Under the pieces are notes generated by a model. It ran no database searches and was not told the DNA's origin. It saw only the letters and a program-made list of their open reading frames with translations. Of a stretch of DNA of 64,000 nucleotides, positions 33,812 through 41,953 are shown in pieces. Where the stretch lies: the NCBI RefSeq assembly GCF_000023225.1, contig NC_013173.1:2668501-2732500 (forward strand). Direction: 5' to 3'. The stretch's first letter is position 1; each line of letters opens with the position of its first letter. This DNA comes from Desulfomicrobium baculatum DSM 4028 (GTDB taxonomy: Bacteria > Desulfobacterota > Desulfovibrionia > Desulfovibrionales > Desulfomicrobiaceae). A program made the translations under genes and the position numbers.

Positions 33812-35821
33812 TCACGCCCCTGCTCGGTTCGCGGGTTCGTAAATGTCTCCAATCAGGGCCATTATGTCCGGTTTGCGGTCCAGCAGACCGTCTATCTCGT
33901 TGAAAACCTGCACCTGGCGGAAATGCTTGATCTGGGCCGCGCCGCTGGGACAATGCCCGGCACAGCTGCCGCAGCCCTTGCACATGGCCTCGTTGATGAC
34001 CGCTATGTGGCGACGCTCGTCGAACTCGATGGCCGAGTACGGGCACAGGCCGATGCACATCTTGCAGCCGACGCAGATGTCGGGATTGATCCAGGAGGTC
34101 GTGGGGGAAATGGACACCACTCCGCGCGCAGCCAGGGCCAGAGCCTGCGCCGCGCCACCGGCGGCGTGGGCCACGGCGTCGGGGATGTCTTTCGGGCCTT
34201 GACAGGTTCCGGCCAGGTAAATGCCGTCCGAGGCCGTGGAGACGGGACCGAGCTTGGGATGCTCTTCCAGGAAGAATCCGTCCCGACCCTGGGACACGCC
34301 GAAGATGCGGGCCACTTCCGTGGTGTCGGGGCGAGCCTCCATGGCCGTGCACAGGACGACCATGTCCACGGGCACGCGCAGCCGCGTACCGAGCAGGGTA
34401 TCCTCGCCCACCACGACCAGCTTGCCGTTTTCCTGCACGACTTCGGAAGGTCTGCCGCGCACGAAGGTCACCCCTTCGTCCTGAACGCGGCGGTAGAATT
34501 CCTCGTATCCTTTGCCGAAACAGCGCATATCGATGTAGAAATTATAGACTTGCGCCCCGTGCCCGACCTTGTCTTTTATCAGGTGGTCGTATTTCAGGGC
34601 GTACATGCAGCAAGTGCGGGAGCAGTATTCGTGATAATTCGTGTCGCGGCTGCCCACGCAATGGATTATGGCAACGCTTTCCGGGGCCTGGCCGTTCTTC
34701 ATCAGGATCTTGCCGCCGGTGGGGCCCACCGCGTTGTTCAGCCGCTCGAACTGCAGGGCGGTATAGACCTCCGGATAGCGGCCGAAACCGTATTCGGTCA
34801 TGGGCGTGGGATCCATGGTGTCGTATCCCGTGGCCAGGATCACGCTGCCCACATGATAGACCTCTTTGCGGTCCTGCTGGGTGAAATCGATGGCTCCGGT
34901 GGGACAGGTCTTCTGGCAGATGCCGCACTTGCCCTTGGTGAGCATCTTGCAGTGCTCGGCGTCGATGACCGGGGTGCTGGGCACGGCCTGGGGAGAATTG
35001 CGGTAGATGGCCCGGCGCATGCCGAGGCCTTCCTCGAATTCGCTGACCACCTTGGTCGGGCATTTTTCCAGGCACGCCCCGCAGCCGGTGCAAATGTCCT
35101 CGCGCACGTAACGCGCCTTGCGCCGCACCGTGACCGTGTAGTTGCCGACAAAGCCCGTGACTTCCTCGACCTCGCTCCAGGTCAAGAGGTCGATGTTCGG
35201 CTCCTGGGCCACGGCCACCATTTTCGGGGTGGAGATGCAGGCCGCGCAGTCCAGGGTGGGAAAGGTCTTGTCGAATTGGGCCATGTGCCCGCCGATGGAC
35301 GGGGACTTCTCGACCAGGATGACGCGGTGCCCGGAACGGGACACATCAAGCGCGGCCTGGATGCCGGCGATGCCCGCGCCCACAACCATGACATCGGGCA
35401 CCACGGCCACTTCGCGGGAATGCAGTTCCTGATGCCTGCGCACCCGCAGCACCGCGGCTTCGACGATGTGCTTGGCCTTGGCCGTGGCTTCGCCCTTGTC
35501 CGCGGTCACCCATGAGCAATGCTCGCGGATGCAGCAATGCTGCATGAGGTACGGATTGAGCCCGGCCCTGGCGCAGGCCTTCTGAAATGTCTTTTCATGC
35601 AGACGCGGCGAACAGGAGGCCACCACCACCCGGTCCAGCCCATGCTCATTTATGTCCCGGATGATCATATCCTGTCCGGGGTCTGAACACATGAACTGAT
35701 AGTCGCGCGCAATGGCGACGTTTTTGAGCCCACGGGCAAAAGCGGCCACCTCCGGACAATCGACCTTGCCCGCGATGTTCGAACCGCAATGACAGACATA
35801 CACCCCGATCCTTCTGGCCAT
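33812..35821 (-). CDS. hdrA: Heterodisulfide reductase subunit A homologue (FAD, multiple Fe-S)
   Basis: 669 residues, normal HdrA length. N-terminal Cys-rich part (VYVCHCGSNIAGKVD, CSPRLHEKTFQKAC), then FAD Rossmann VMVVGAGIAGIQAALDVSR (about 146-164), KSPSIGGHMAQFDKTFPTLDC, ferredoxin CTGCGACLEKCP and CGICQKTCPTG, a CVGSRD...CSRTCC stretch, and C-terminal CVGCKMCIGLCP plus CKGCGSCAGHCPSG. HdrA is the flavin site of electron bifurcation. Two HdrA modules in one operon (this and the giant form) suggest a branched or two-site complex. GGGGGA precedes ATG 35821; the OrfA-like gene is 21 nt upstream. Confidence 0.94.
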   Translation of the reverse strand: MARRIGVYVCHCGSNIAGKVDCPEVAAFARGLKNVAIARDYQFMCSDPGQDMIIRDINEHGLDRVVVASCSPRLHEKTFQKACARAGLNPYLMQHCCIREHCSWVTADKGEATAKAKHIVEAAVLRVRRHQELHSREVAVVPDVMVVGAGIAGIQAALDVSRSGHRVILVEKSPSIGGHMAQFDKTFPTLDCAACISTPKMVAVAQEPNIDLLTWSEVEEVTGFVGNYTVTVRRKARYVREDICTGCGACLEKCPTKVVSEFEEGLGMRRAIYRNSPQAVPSTPVIDAEHCKMLTKGKCGICQKTCPTGAIDFTQQDRKEVYHVGSVILATGYDTMDPTPMTEYGFGRYPEVYTALQFERLNNAVGPTGGKILMKNGQAPESVAIIHCVGSRDTNYHEYCSRTCCMYALKYDHLIKDKVGHGAQVYNFYIDMRCFGKGYEEFYRRVQDEGVTFVRGRPSEVVQENGKLVVVGEDTLLGTRLRVPVDMVVLCTAMEARPDTTEVARIFGVSQGRDGFFLEEHPKLGPVSTASDGIYLAGTCQGPKDIPDAVAHAAGGAAQALALAARGVVSISPTTSWINPDICVGCKMCIGLCPYSAIEFDERRHIAVINEAMCKGCGSCAGHCPSGAAQIKHFRQVQVFNEIDGLLDRKPDIMALIGDIYEPANRAGA

Positions 35822-35842
35822 GTCATCCCCCTTGTCCCTTGA

Positions 35843-36112
35843 TCAGCGAAGACTTCCGCCCTTGTTGAGTTCCAGGGTCAATTCACCCACCAGACGCTTG
35901 AGTTTCTCGTTCTCGACCGCCAGGTCCGATTGGCTTGGCGCCCTGGGCTGCTCCTCGAAAATAAGGTGGCAATGCTCCAGAAAATGCCCTCGCCATTTAT
36001 AGTACAGACCCGGCCGCAGCTCATGGTTTCGGCAGATCTCGTTCACACACCCGCCCATGAGCCCTTCGAGCACGATACGCGCCTTGGTCCTTGCGTCCCA
36101 TTTGCGTTTCAT
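35843..36112 (-). CDS. Transposase OrfA-like (IS3/IS911 type) HTH protein heading the Hdr operon
   Basis: 89 residues: helix-turn-helix KRKWDARTKARIVLEGLMGG...EICRNHELRPGLYYKWR, then a coiled coil (VENEKLKRLVGELTLELNK, about 67-85), exactly the organisation of IS3-family OrfA. No orfB, no terminal inverted repeats and no frameshift site are seen; hdrA begins 21 nt later in the same frame after the stop. GAGGAGG precedes ATG 36112. It is either an IS remnant that donated the operon leader or a domesticated DNA-binding regulator. Confidence 0.82.
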   Translation of the reverse strand: MKRKWDARTKARIVLEGLMGGCVNEICRNHELRPGLYYKWRGHFLEHCHLIFEEQPRAPSQSDLAVENEKLKRLVGELTLELNKGGSLR

Positions 36113-36569
36113 CCTCAATTCCTCCTCGCAGGGGGCACCCTGACAGCAGACCTCTGCCCCCCTTGCCGGGAAAGGCAAATAATGCATTGCCCCTTCCATG
36201 CGCCGGCATCAAAGTTACATTTCAATCCATATTCACAATGTAAAAGAACTCCGCTCCAGAACACCCACGCTCTCTCATGTTGTCCCTAAAAACACATTGC
36301 ATGCCGAAACCTGTATTCTAAACTAATCCAGACAAATAAATCAAAAACAAGCGACACGGATACGTTGAGAACAGGTGAGAGACAAATCCATATTGTCTTG
36401 GGACAAAAGATGAGTCTTACTTGACGAGACATCAAAACAGTGTAGGTGAGAGCCATGGTCTCGCAAGTGCCTGTGCATGTCTTTGCAGCAGAGACAGCAC
36501 TCTCTTTTGTGACACGCCAAAAGGCCAGACAGTCGTCTTGCGAGGCAAGACAACACTCCGGGAGCCCTC
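36113..36569. other. Divergent regulatory region between the Hdr operon and a sigma-54 activator
   Basis: 457 bp without a gene, more A+T-rich than the surroundings. It contains the dyad TTACATT (36215-36221) / AATGTAA (36237-36243), a candidate minus-strand -24/-12 element at 36184-36198, a weaker plus-strand TGG...TGC candidate at 36456-36470, and a 7-bp hairpin GTCTTGC/GCAAGAC (36535-36551) just before the activator ribosome-binding site. No coding capacity was recognised. Confidence 0.7.
36184..36198 (-). promoter_or_regulatory. Candidate sigma-54 promoter of the Hdr operon
   Basis: The minus strand reads TGGAAGGGGCAATGC. GG and GC are correctly spaced, with A5, G7 and T13G14C15 of the consensus conserved. 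The start site would fall about 60 nt before the OrfA-like gene. The divergent neighbour is a sigma-54 activator, which is the main support. Confidence 0.38.
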
Positions 36570-37979
36570 ATGAGCAACATTCTGATCATTGATGGAGATG
36601 TGGCTTTCTGCCAAGTGCTGATGGCGGAAATGGCCAAGAACAACCTGCACGCGGCCCACAGCACGACCCTCTCCAAAGGTCTGGCCATGCTGCACGTAGG
36701 CGAATTTTCCCTGGTCCTGCTTGGCGACGAGGCCAGCGGCAAGAACAACAGCCTGGACTTTTTGTCCACCCTGCGCGAGGTCCCGTCGCGGCCGGAAATC
36801 ATCGTCATATCCAAAAATCGCGACCCTGACGCGGCCGAGGCTGCGATCCGTGGCGGGGCCTGGAACTTCATGCCCAAGCCGGTGAACATGCAACGCCTCA
36901 TGGTGCTGGCCCAGAGGGCGCTGGAGTACCACCGCGAACGTCCGGCCAAATGCGCGCCCGTGTCCCTGCGGCGCGAAGGCATTGTCGGCAACAGCCGCCT
37001 GCTCAATTCCTGCCTGGACATCGTGGCCCAGGCCGCGTCCACGGACGTGAACGTGCTCATCACCGGCGAAACGGGCACCGGCAAGGAACTCTTTGCCCGC
37101 GCCATCCACGCCAACAGCTCTCGCGCGAACAAACCCTTCGTGGTCGTCGATTGCGCGGCCCTGCCCGAAACGCTGGTGGAAAGCATGCTTTTCGGCCATG
37201 AGCGGGGTGCGTTCACCAGCGCGGAAAACCGTTCCGTGGGGCTCATCAAACAGGCCGACGGCGGGACATTGTTTCTGGACGAAGTGGGCGAACTGCCCGT
37301 GAGCACGCAAAAGGTGTTCTTGCGCGTGCTGGAAGGACGCAGCTTCCGGCCCGTGGGCGGCGCAAAAGAGATCAGCAGCAATTTCAGGCTGGTGGCGGCG
37401 ACAAACCGCGATCTTGAGGCCATGGTCCGCGCTGACACCTTTCGCCGGGACCTCTTTTACCGCCTACGCGGAATCCGCCTGGAACTCTCTCCCCTGCGCG
37501 ACCTGCTCGACGACCTGAACGATCTCATCTGCCACTTCGTCCGCCGCGCCTGCAAGCGGCTGGGCATAGACAACAAGGGCTTTGCGCCGGATTTGCTGGA
37601 CACGCTCCTGCAATACGAATGGCCGGGCAACATCCGTGAACTGATCAATGCCCTGGATCAGGCCGTGGTCCGCGCCGGGACCGAACCCATCCTCTACCCC
37701 CAGCACCTGTCCCGGAACATCCGCGCCAATGTCGCGCGACTGCAGGTCGCGGAACTTCCCGTGCTTGAGGAGAGGACACCGCCAATCACGGACAAAGACA
37801 CCTTTCCCACCCTCCGGGAATACCGCGAAAAGCACATGGCCGAACTGGAGACGTGGTACCTGAAGAATCTGATGCTGATCAGCAAGGGCGACATTCCCAC
37901 GGCCTGCCGGCTTTCCGGACTGTCCAGGCCGAGAATCTATGCCCTGCTCAAGGAAAGGGACGTGGAGAAGAACGCATGA
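36570..37979 (+). CDS. NtrC-family sigma-54 activator with degenerate receiver
   Basis: 469 residues. Receiver-like domain (1-115) with Asp8 and Lys103 (MPKP), but the strand reads SLVLLGDEAS, so Gly52 sits at the expected phospho-Asp position, with Asp53 one residue later. AAA+ domain: Walker A GETGTGKE (about 166-173), sigma-54 loop GAFTSA (usually GAFTGA), DGGTLFLDEVGELP, and R-fingers. Fis-type HTH at the end (GDIPTACRLSGLSRPRIYALL). Probably not controlled by classical phosphorylation. Divergent from the Hdr operon and its likely activator. GGGAG precedes ATG 36570. Confidence 0.9.
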   Translation: MSNILIIDGDVAFCQVLMAEMAKNNLHAAHSTTLSKGLAMLHVGEFSLVLLGDEASGKNNSLDFLSTLREVPSRPEIIVISKNRDPDAAEAAIRGGAWNFMPKPVNMQRLMVLAQRALEYHRERPAKCAPVSLRREGIVGNSRLLNSCLDIVAQAASTDVNVLITGETGTGKELFARAIHANSSRANKPFVVVDCAALPETLVESMLFGHERGAFTSAENRSVGLIKQADGGTLFLDEVGELPVSTQKVFLRVLEGRSFRPVGGAKEISSNFRLVAATNRDLEAMVRADTFRRDLFYRLRGIRLELSPLRDLLDDLNDLICHFVRRACKRLGIDNKGFAPDLLDTLLQYEWPGNIRELINALDQAVVRAGTEPILYPQHLSRNIRANVARLQVAELPVLEERTPPITDKDTFPTLREYREKHMAELETWYLKNLMLISKGDIPTACRLSGLSRPRIYALLKERDVEKNA

Positions 37980-38120
37980 TGTCCCTTCAAATAAATGAAT
38001 CCAAATAGATACGTCACATATCGCCACTGCAGGACAACTCCATTTTCCGCTTGCAATGCTACGGAAAAAGAGTAGTCCCACCGCCTATTGATCAACCAAA
38101 CAATATCATGGAGGTTCCCC

Positions 38121-39716
38121 ATGGAGCTCCTGCATAATCCCATGTTCCTGCTGCTTGCCGTCATTCTGTCCGGACACCTGCTCGGCAAAGTCAAAATCTT
38201 TTCCTTTTCCCTGGGCTCTTCGGGCATCGTCTTCACCGGACTTCTGGCCGGATTCGCGGGCCTCAGCCTGCCCGGAGTGATGCAGAGCCTGGGACTGATC
38301 CTGTTCATCTATTCCGTGGGCCAGCAGGCCGGGCCGGGTTTTCTGCACTCCATGAAACGCGGAGGACTGGCGCTGAGCCTCGGGGCCTTGTCCATGGTTT
38401 TCGCGGGGTTGCTCACTGCGCTTGGCTGCAAGGCCTGGTTCGGATTTTCCAAGGAGATCACCGCCGGGCTCTTCGCCGGGGCCCTGACCTCCACTCCGGG
38501 CCTGGCCGTGGCCGTGGAACTGGCCCATGACAGCGCCGCCCCAGCGGCATACGGCGTGGCCTACACGTTCGGCGTGGTCGGGGTGGTGCTGGTGGTCAAG
38601 CTCCTGCCGCGCCTGCTGCGCGCCGGCATCAGGCAGGAAGAAGAAAAGCTGGAGCAGGAACTGAGCAGCCTGCATCCGCAAATGGAGTTCACGCACCTTC
38701 GGGTCACCAATCCCAATCTGTGCACCGGACCGCTGTCCCGGGTCCTCCCCGAGCGCATGGCCGAGGTGACCATCACCCGCGTGCTGCGGGCGGGAACCGA
38801 AAGCCCGGAACTGGCTGTGGCGGAAACGATCCTGAACATGGACGACACGGTCCGGGTGGTGGGGACGTCGGAAGCCCTGCATCAGGCCGAGGTGGTCATC
38901 GGACCTGTGGTGGAGGCGGATCTGGCATTCAATTCCGTACTCGTGAAAAAAGAAATCCTGCTCTCCCGCCCGGACGTGGCCGGAAAGACCCTGCGCGCTT
39001 TGAACCTGAGCCATGTCTTCGGAGTGCAGGTCTCGCGCATCACCCGCAACGGCTTCGACTGCCCGGCCGGAGCCAACGTCCGATTGCGCCAGGGGGATGT
39101 GCTGCATGTGGTCGGGCACCCCGAAACCCTGGAGAATGTCAAGAAGCTGCTCGGCGATGACGTGCGCGCGCTTTTCGCCACCAGCGTGATGGTGCTGCTG
39201 TCCGGACTGTTCTGCGGTCTGGCCTTCGGCGCGGTGCCGCTTTACCTGCCGGGGCTTGGGATATTCACCCTCGGCTCCACCGGGGGGGTGCTCCTGGCGG
39301 GCCTTGTCTTCGGCGCGGTGCGGCAGATCGGCCCGGTGATCACCGAACTGCCCAGCACTGCCAACGCCCTGATCCGCGACCTGGGTCTGGGGCTTTTTCT
39401 GGCCGTGGTCGGCACGGCGGCGGGGAGCACTCTCGTGCCCACGCTACGCGAATACGGTCTGCCCCTTTTCCTGGCCGGGGCGATCATGACCCTCGCGCCC
39501 ATGATCATCGGCGTGCCGCTCTGCACCAAAGTGCTGCGCATCCCGTTTCTGCGCATGCTCGGGGTCATAACCGGCGGCATGACCTCCACTCCGGGACTGG
39601 CCGCGGCCTCTTCCCTGAGCGACACTCCCTACGCCGCCACCGCCTACGCCACGGTCTATCCCGTGGCCCTGGTCGGCATGATCATGGCCTCAAAAATCAT
39701 CATGCTGCTGGGCTGA
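38121..39716 (+). CDS. AspT/YidE-family transporter with two RCK_C domains
   Basis: 531 residues. Two hydrophobic blocks of about five helices (residues 1-165 and 355-530) each contain GAxTSTPGLA (FAGALTSTPGLAVAVEL; ITGGMTSTPGLAAASS), the duplicated signature of the aspartate:alanine exchanger family. They flank two cytoplasmic RCK_C/TrkA_C domains (about 195-355). ATG 38121 follows GGAGG. The family includes AspT and YidE/YbjL. The substrate here is unknown; a dicarboxylate or amino acid is plausible. Confidence 0.85.
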   Translation: MELLHNPMFLLLAVILSGHLLGKVKIFSFSLGSSGIVFTGLLAGFAGLSLPGVMQSLGLILFIYSVGQQAGPGFLHSMKRGGLALSLGALSMVFAGLLTALGCKAWFGFSKEITAGLFAGALTSTPGLAVAVELAHDSAAPAAYGVAYTFGVVGVVLVVKLLPRLLRAGIRQEEEKLEQELSSLHPQMEFTHLRVTNPNLCTGPLSRVLPERMAEVTITRVLRAGTESPELAVAETILNMDDTVRVVGTSEALHQAEVVIGPVVEADLAFNSVLVKKEILLSRPDVAGKTLRALNLSHVFGVQVSRITRNGFDCPAGANVRLRQGDVLHVVGHPETLENVKKLLGDDVRALFATSVMVLLSGLFCGLAFGAVPLYLPGLGIFTLGSTGGVLLAGLVFGAVRQIGPVITELPSTANALIRDLGLGLFLAVVGTAAGSTLVPTLREYGLPLFLAGAIMTLAPMIIGVPLCTKVLRIPFLRMLGVITGGMTSTPGLAAASSLSDTPYAATAYATVYPVALVGMIMASKIIMLLG

Positions 39717-39739
39717 GCAGCGTATTCCACGGGCCGGCA

Positions 39740-40192
39740 TCATTCCCGGCCCATGGTCTGGGGCATGGGCGCGGCCACGACCTGCCCCCGGACCCGCACC
39801 TCTCCCAGCGCCGAAATCTCCACCTCCACCACGATCTTCCGGCCCCGCCTCTCCGTGACCCGCGCCACAAGCTCAAGCTCCGGCCCCAGGGGCGTGGGCC
39901 GCAGAAAATCCACGTGCAGGGAAGCGGTCACATAACGCGAAAGCTGCTCGTCGTCCGCGCAAGCGGCAGCTGCGGCCGTGGCCACCCCGTGACAGTCCAC
40001 CAGAGAGGCGAGCATCCCGCCATAGACGAATCCGGGCAGCGCGATATGCTCCGGCCGGGGAGTAAAGCGCCCCACGCCCTGCTCTCCATCCCAGTGCGTC
40101 TGGATATGCAGGCCCTGGGCGTTGTTTTTGCCGCAACCGTAACAGTAGCTCAAATCCTCGGCGTAGCGGTACTGGACGGGTGTATCGATCAT
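39740..40192 (-). CDS. PaaI-like hotdog-fold thioesterase
   Basis: 150 residues with a hotdog core: SYCYGCGKNNAQGLHI, GFVYGGMLASLVDCHGVATA (the PaaI-type HGG-like helix start), VTASLHVDFLRPTPLG. It likely hydrolyses an acyl-CoA in the cytoplasm; acyl group unknown. AAGGAGG precedes ATG 40192. The C-terminal codons and bases beyond form a GC hairpin (GGGCCGG/CCGGCCC around 39731-39754) that may terminate transcription. Confidence 0.85.
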   Translation of the reverse strand: MIDTPVQYRYAEDLSYCYGCGKNNAQGLHIQTHWDGEQGVGRFTPRPEHIALPGFVYGGMLASLVDCHGVATAAAAACADDEQLSRYVTASLHVDFLRPTPLGPELELVARVTERRGRKIVVEVEISALGEVRVRGQVVAAPMPQTMGRE

Positions 40193-40207
40193 GAAATCCT
40201 CCTTGAA

Positions 40208-40255
40208 AAAGAATAGGTCCTATAGGTCTCATGGGACCTATAGGACCTATTCTTT
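40208..40255. repeat. Perfect 21-bp inverted repeat (ATAGGTCC family), likely terminator
   Basis: Arms 40208-40228 and 40235-40255 are exact reverse complements around TCATGG. Each arm contains the shorter palindrome AGGTCCTATAGG. The A-rich left and T-rich right flanks (CTTTAT) fit a bidirectional terminator at the end of the tungstate gene. A related TCCCAT-rich stretch lies near 1097-1125. Confidence 0.85.
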
Positions 40256-40276
40256 ATGCAGTGCAAGTACGTGAGG

Positions 40277-40423
40277 CTATGCTTCCGGCATGAAATGCAG
40301 GTTTTGCGGGGCAAAATCCAGCCGGACGGGCTGGCCCGGATCAAGCCTGCCCTGGGCCAAAAACCGGCGATCCAGAGCCGCGGTAAAGCGGGAGTTGCCG
40401 CAGGTGACTCCGCGTGTATTCAT
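40277..40423 (-). pseudogene. C-terminal relic of a Wtp/Mod ABC transporter ATPase (TOBE end)
   Basis: 48 codons from an ATG directly after the wtpA stop (TAGATG) to TAG 40277. The end, LDPGQPVRLDFAPQNLHFMP, looks like the last strand of the TOBE domain of ModC/WtpC/PotA-type ATPases. About 300 N-terminal residues (Walker A, Q-loop, LSGGQ, Walker B) and the whole permease gene are missing. An internal deletion seems to have joined wtpA to this tail. Short length makes the homology provisional. Confidence 0.55.
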
Positions 40424-41401
40424 CTATTCGGCGACCTTGACCAGCGCCCCCAGCGATGCGGGCAGCGCGGCATGCATTTCCTGCGTCGCCACGTTAACGG
40501 GAACAAGCGGCGGCTGCCCTTGCGCCTTCAGGATGGCAAGACCGCCCTTCTCATCGAGCAGATAGGCCAGAAAGGCTTCGGCGGCCTCGGGATTGGCGGC
40601 GCCATCAAGCATGGTCACCCCGTAAGTGATGGAACTGCCCTTGAGTTCGACGAACTCGCCCGGCTTCTTGCCCGTGACCTTGACCACGGCGGTTTTATAG
40701 AAAGGATCCATGGCATAGTTGCCCATGTTGATGTGGTCGTCGAAGGTCACATACTTGAGCCCGTGTTGCACGGCCACTGACATGTATTCGAAGGCGTAGT
40801 CCATATTGCCGGATTCCATCATGGAAATGAGCTCCACGGATTTGGCGCGCACATTCTTTTCCGGCCGGTTGGCCAGCACCTTGTCGTACAGTCCGGCCTG
40901 GCCGCTGAACTTCTCGGCAAGCTGGATGGCCATCAGGCTGCGATAACCGCACGGGTCCAGATTCGGATCGGAATGACCCCAGACAACGTCGGGGCGTTGC
41001 AGAATCTCGGCCCAGTTTTTGTCGTTTATTTCAGAGGCGTATTTGCTTGAAGCCGTGTAGCAGAGCACGATCTGATTGGTGGCAAAACGAGCGTTCCATT
41101 TCGCAAACTCAGGCACGAGCATCTTGTCGATGACCTCGTAGTCGGCCGAGGCCATGATATCGGCGGGCTTGCCAAGCTCCGTGATCATGCGGGCGAGCTT
41201 GGTGCTCCCTCCTGCTTCACGCTGCACGTCGACCTTCGGGTATTTTGCCTCAAAGGCTTTTTCCATGTCCGCAAAGGGCACGGACAAGCTTCCGGCATGA
41301 AAAATGACCAGCTTGCCCGAGGGTTCGGCAAAAGCAGGGCTCCCCGCGCAAAGCCCAAACACGGCCATAAAAAGAAACATTCTCAAGGAAAAAGAACACA
41401 T
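40424..41401 (-). CDS. wtpA: Tungstate/molybdate ABC transporter substrate-binding protein WtpA
   Basis: 325 residues with a signal peptide ([17 protein letters not shown]). [41 protein letters not shown] and [11 protein letters not shown] are WtpA signatures that line the oxyanion pocket. ATG 41401 follows AGGAGG; the TTG at 41407 is less likely. It would supply W for enzymes such as the aldehyde oxidoreductase and the molybdopterin oxidoreductase of this window. No permease gene follows, only a short relic of the ATPase, so it must dock on a transporter encoded elsewhere or be non-functional. Confidence 0.9.
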   Translation of the reverse strand: MCSFSLRMFLFMAVFGLCAGSPAFAEPSGKLVIFHAGSLSVPFADMEKAFEAKYPKVDVQREAGGSTKLARMITELGKPADIMASADYEVIDKMLVPEFAKWNARFATNQIVLCYTASSKYASEINDKNWAEILQRPDVVWGHSDPNLDPCGYRSLMAIQLAEKFSGQAGLYDKVLANRPEKNVRAKSVELISMMESGNMDYAFEYMSVAVQHGLKYVTFDDHINMGNYAMDPFYKTAVVKVTGKKPGEFVELKGSSITYGVTMLDGAANPEAAEAFLAYLLDEKGGLAILKAQGQPPLVPVNVATQEMHAALPASLGALVKVAE

Positions 41402-41522
41402 GAGCAACCTCCTGGTGTGGTGGGAAAGATGCCCAGCATTATGCCCTTTGCGACTTTTAAGTCAACAAAGACAGAAAACTTTAAATACGACCAAAAAAGT
41501 CGGCTCCATGCAAAGCCAACAA

Positions 41523-41561
41523 AAAAGTCCAGCCCCTGGCTGCGCCAAAGGCTGGACTTTT
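41523..41561. terminator. Bidirectional intrinsic terminator
   Basis: Perfect 12-bp inverted repeat AAAAGTCCAGCC (41523-41534) / GGCTGGACTTTT (41550-41561). On the minus strand the stem ends in a T-run, ending the cytochrome c gene before wtpA. Confidence 0.92.
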
Positions 41562-41584
41562 CCGCATGGAAAAACGGATGATGG

Positions 41585-41851
41585 TTATTTCTTCTGGGCC
41601 GAGAGCCAATCGACGATGAGCCCGTGCTGCTCGTGAGTGACCGCAGGGGCGTTGCCCTTGGCCAGCATCCGGGCCACCGTGGCCGACCAGGCCGTCTGGT
41701 CCTTGACTCCGTAGGCGGCGCGGACCCGGCCCAAGTCGTGGCATGAGCTGCAGGTTTTCTCCACAAGTTCCTGGGGCTCGCTCGCAAAGGCGAAGAACGT
41801 TCCCAGGCACACGACAACCGCGCTGACCATCATGATTTTCATCATACGCAT
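41585..41851 (-). CDS. Small exported monoheme cytochrome c
   Basis: 88 residues. Signal peptide MRMMKIMMVSAVVVCLGTFFAFA, then heme site C34SSCH38 and WSATVARMLAKGNAPAVTHE; the last Met could be the distal ligand. ATG 41851 follows GAGGAGG. It resembles sulfite-dehydrogenase-type or c5-like small cytochromes. It stands alone between two terminator-like regions; partner unknown. Confidence 0.88.
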   Translation of the reverse strand: MRMMKIMMVSAVVVCLGTFFAFASEPQELVEKTCSSCHDLGRVRAAYGVKDQTAWSATVARMLAKGNAPAVTHEQHGLIVDWLSAQKK

Positions 41852-41953
41852 CACAAATCCTCCTCGTATAGCGACCTGAAAAAACATCCTCCGGCAACCT
41901 ATGCCAAGACGAACCTGAAGAAAAGATAATCCTGTCCGGACACGAAAGAGTAT

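Noticed and set aside
35819-35845. UGA between the OrfA-like gene and hdrA, in the same frame, as a third selenocysteine codon
   Set aside because: hdrA has its own ribosome-binding site and family-typical start, the OrfA protein is full-length, and no Cys is expected at this point.
40424-40426. TAG at the end of wtpA as readthrough (pyrrolysine)
   Set aside because: WtpA is full-length at the TAG, and the following codons begin a different gene relic.
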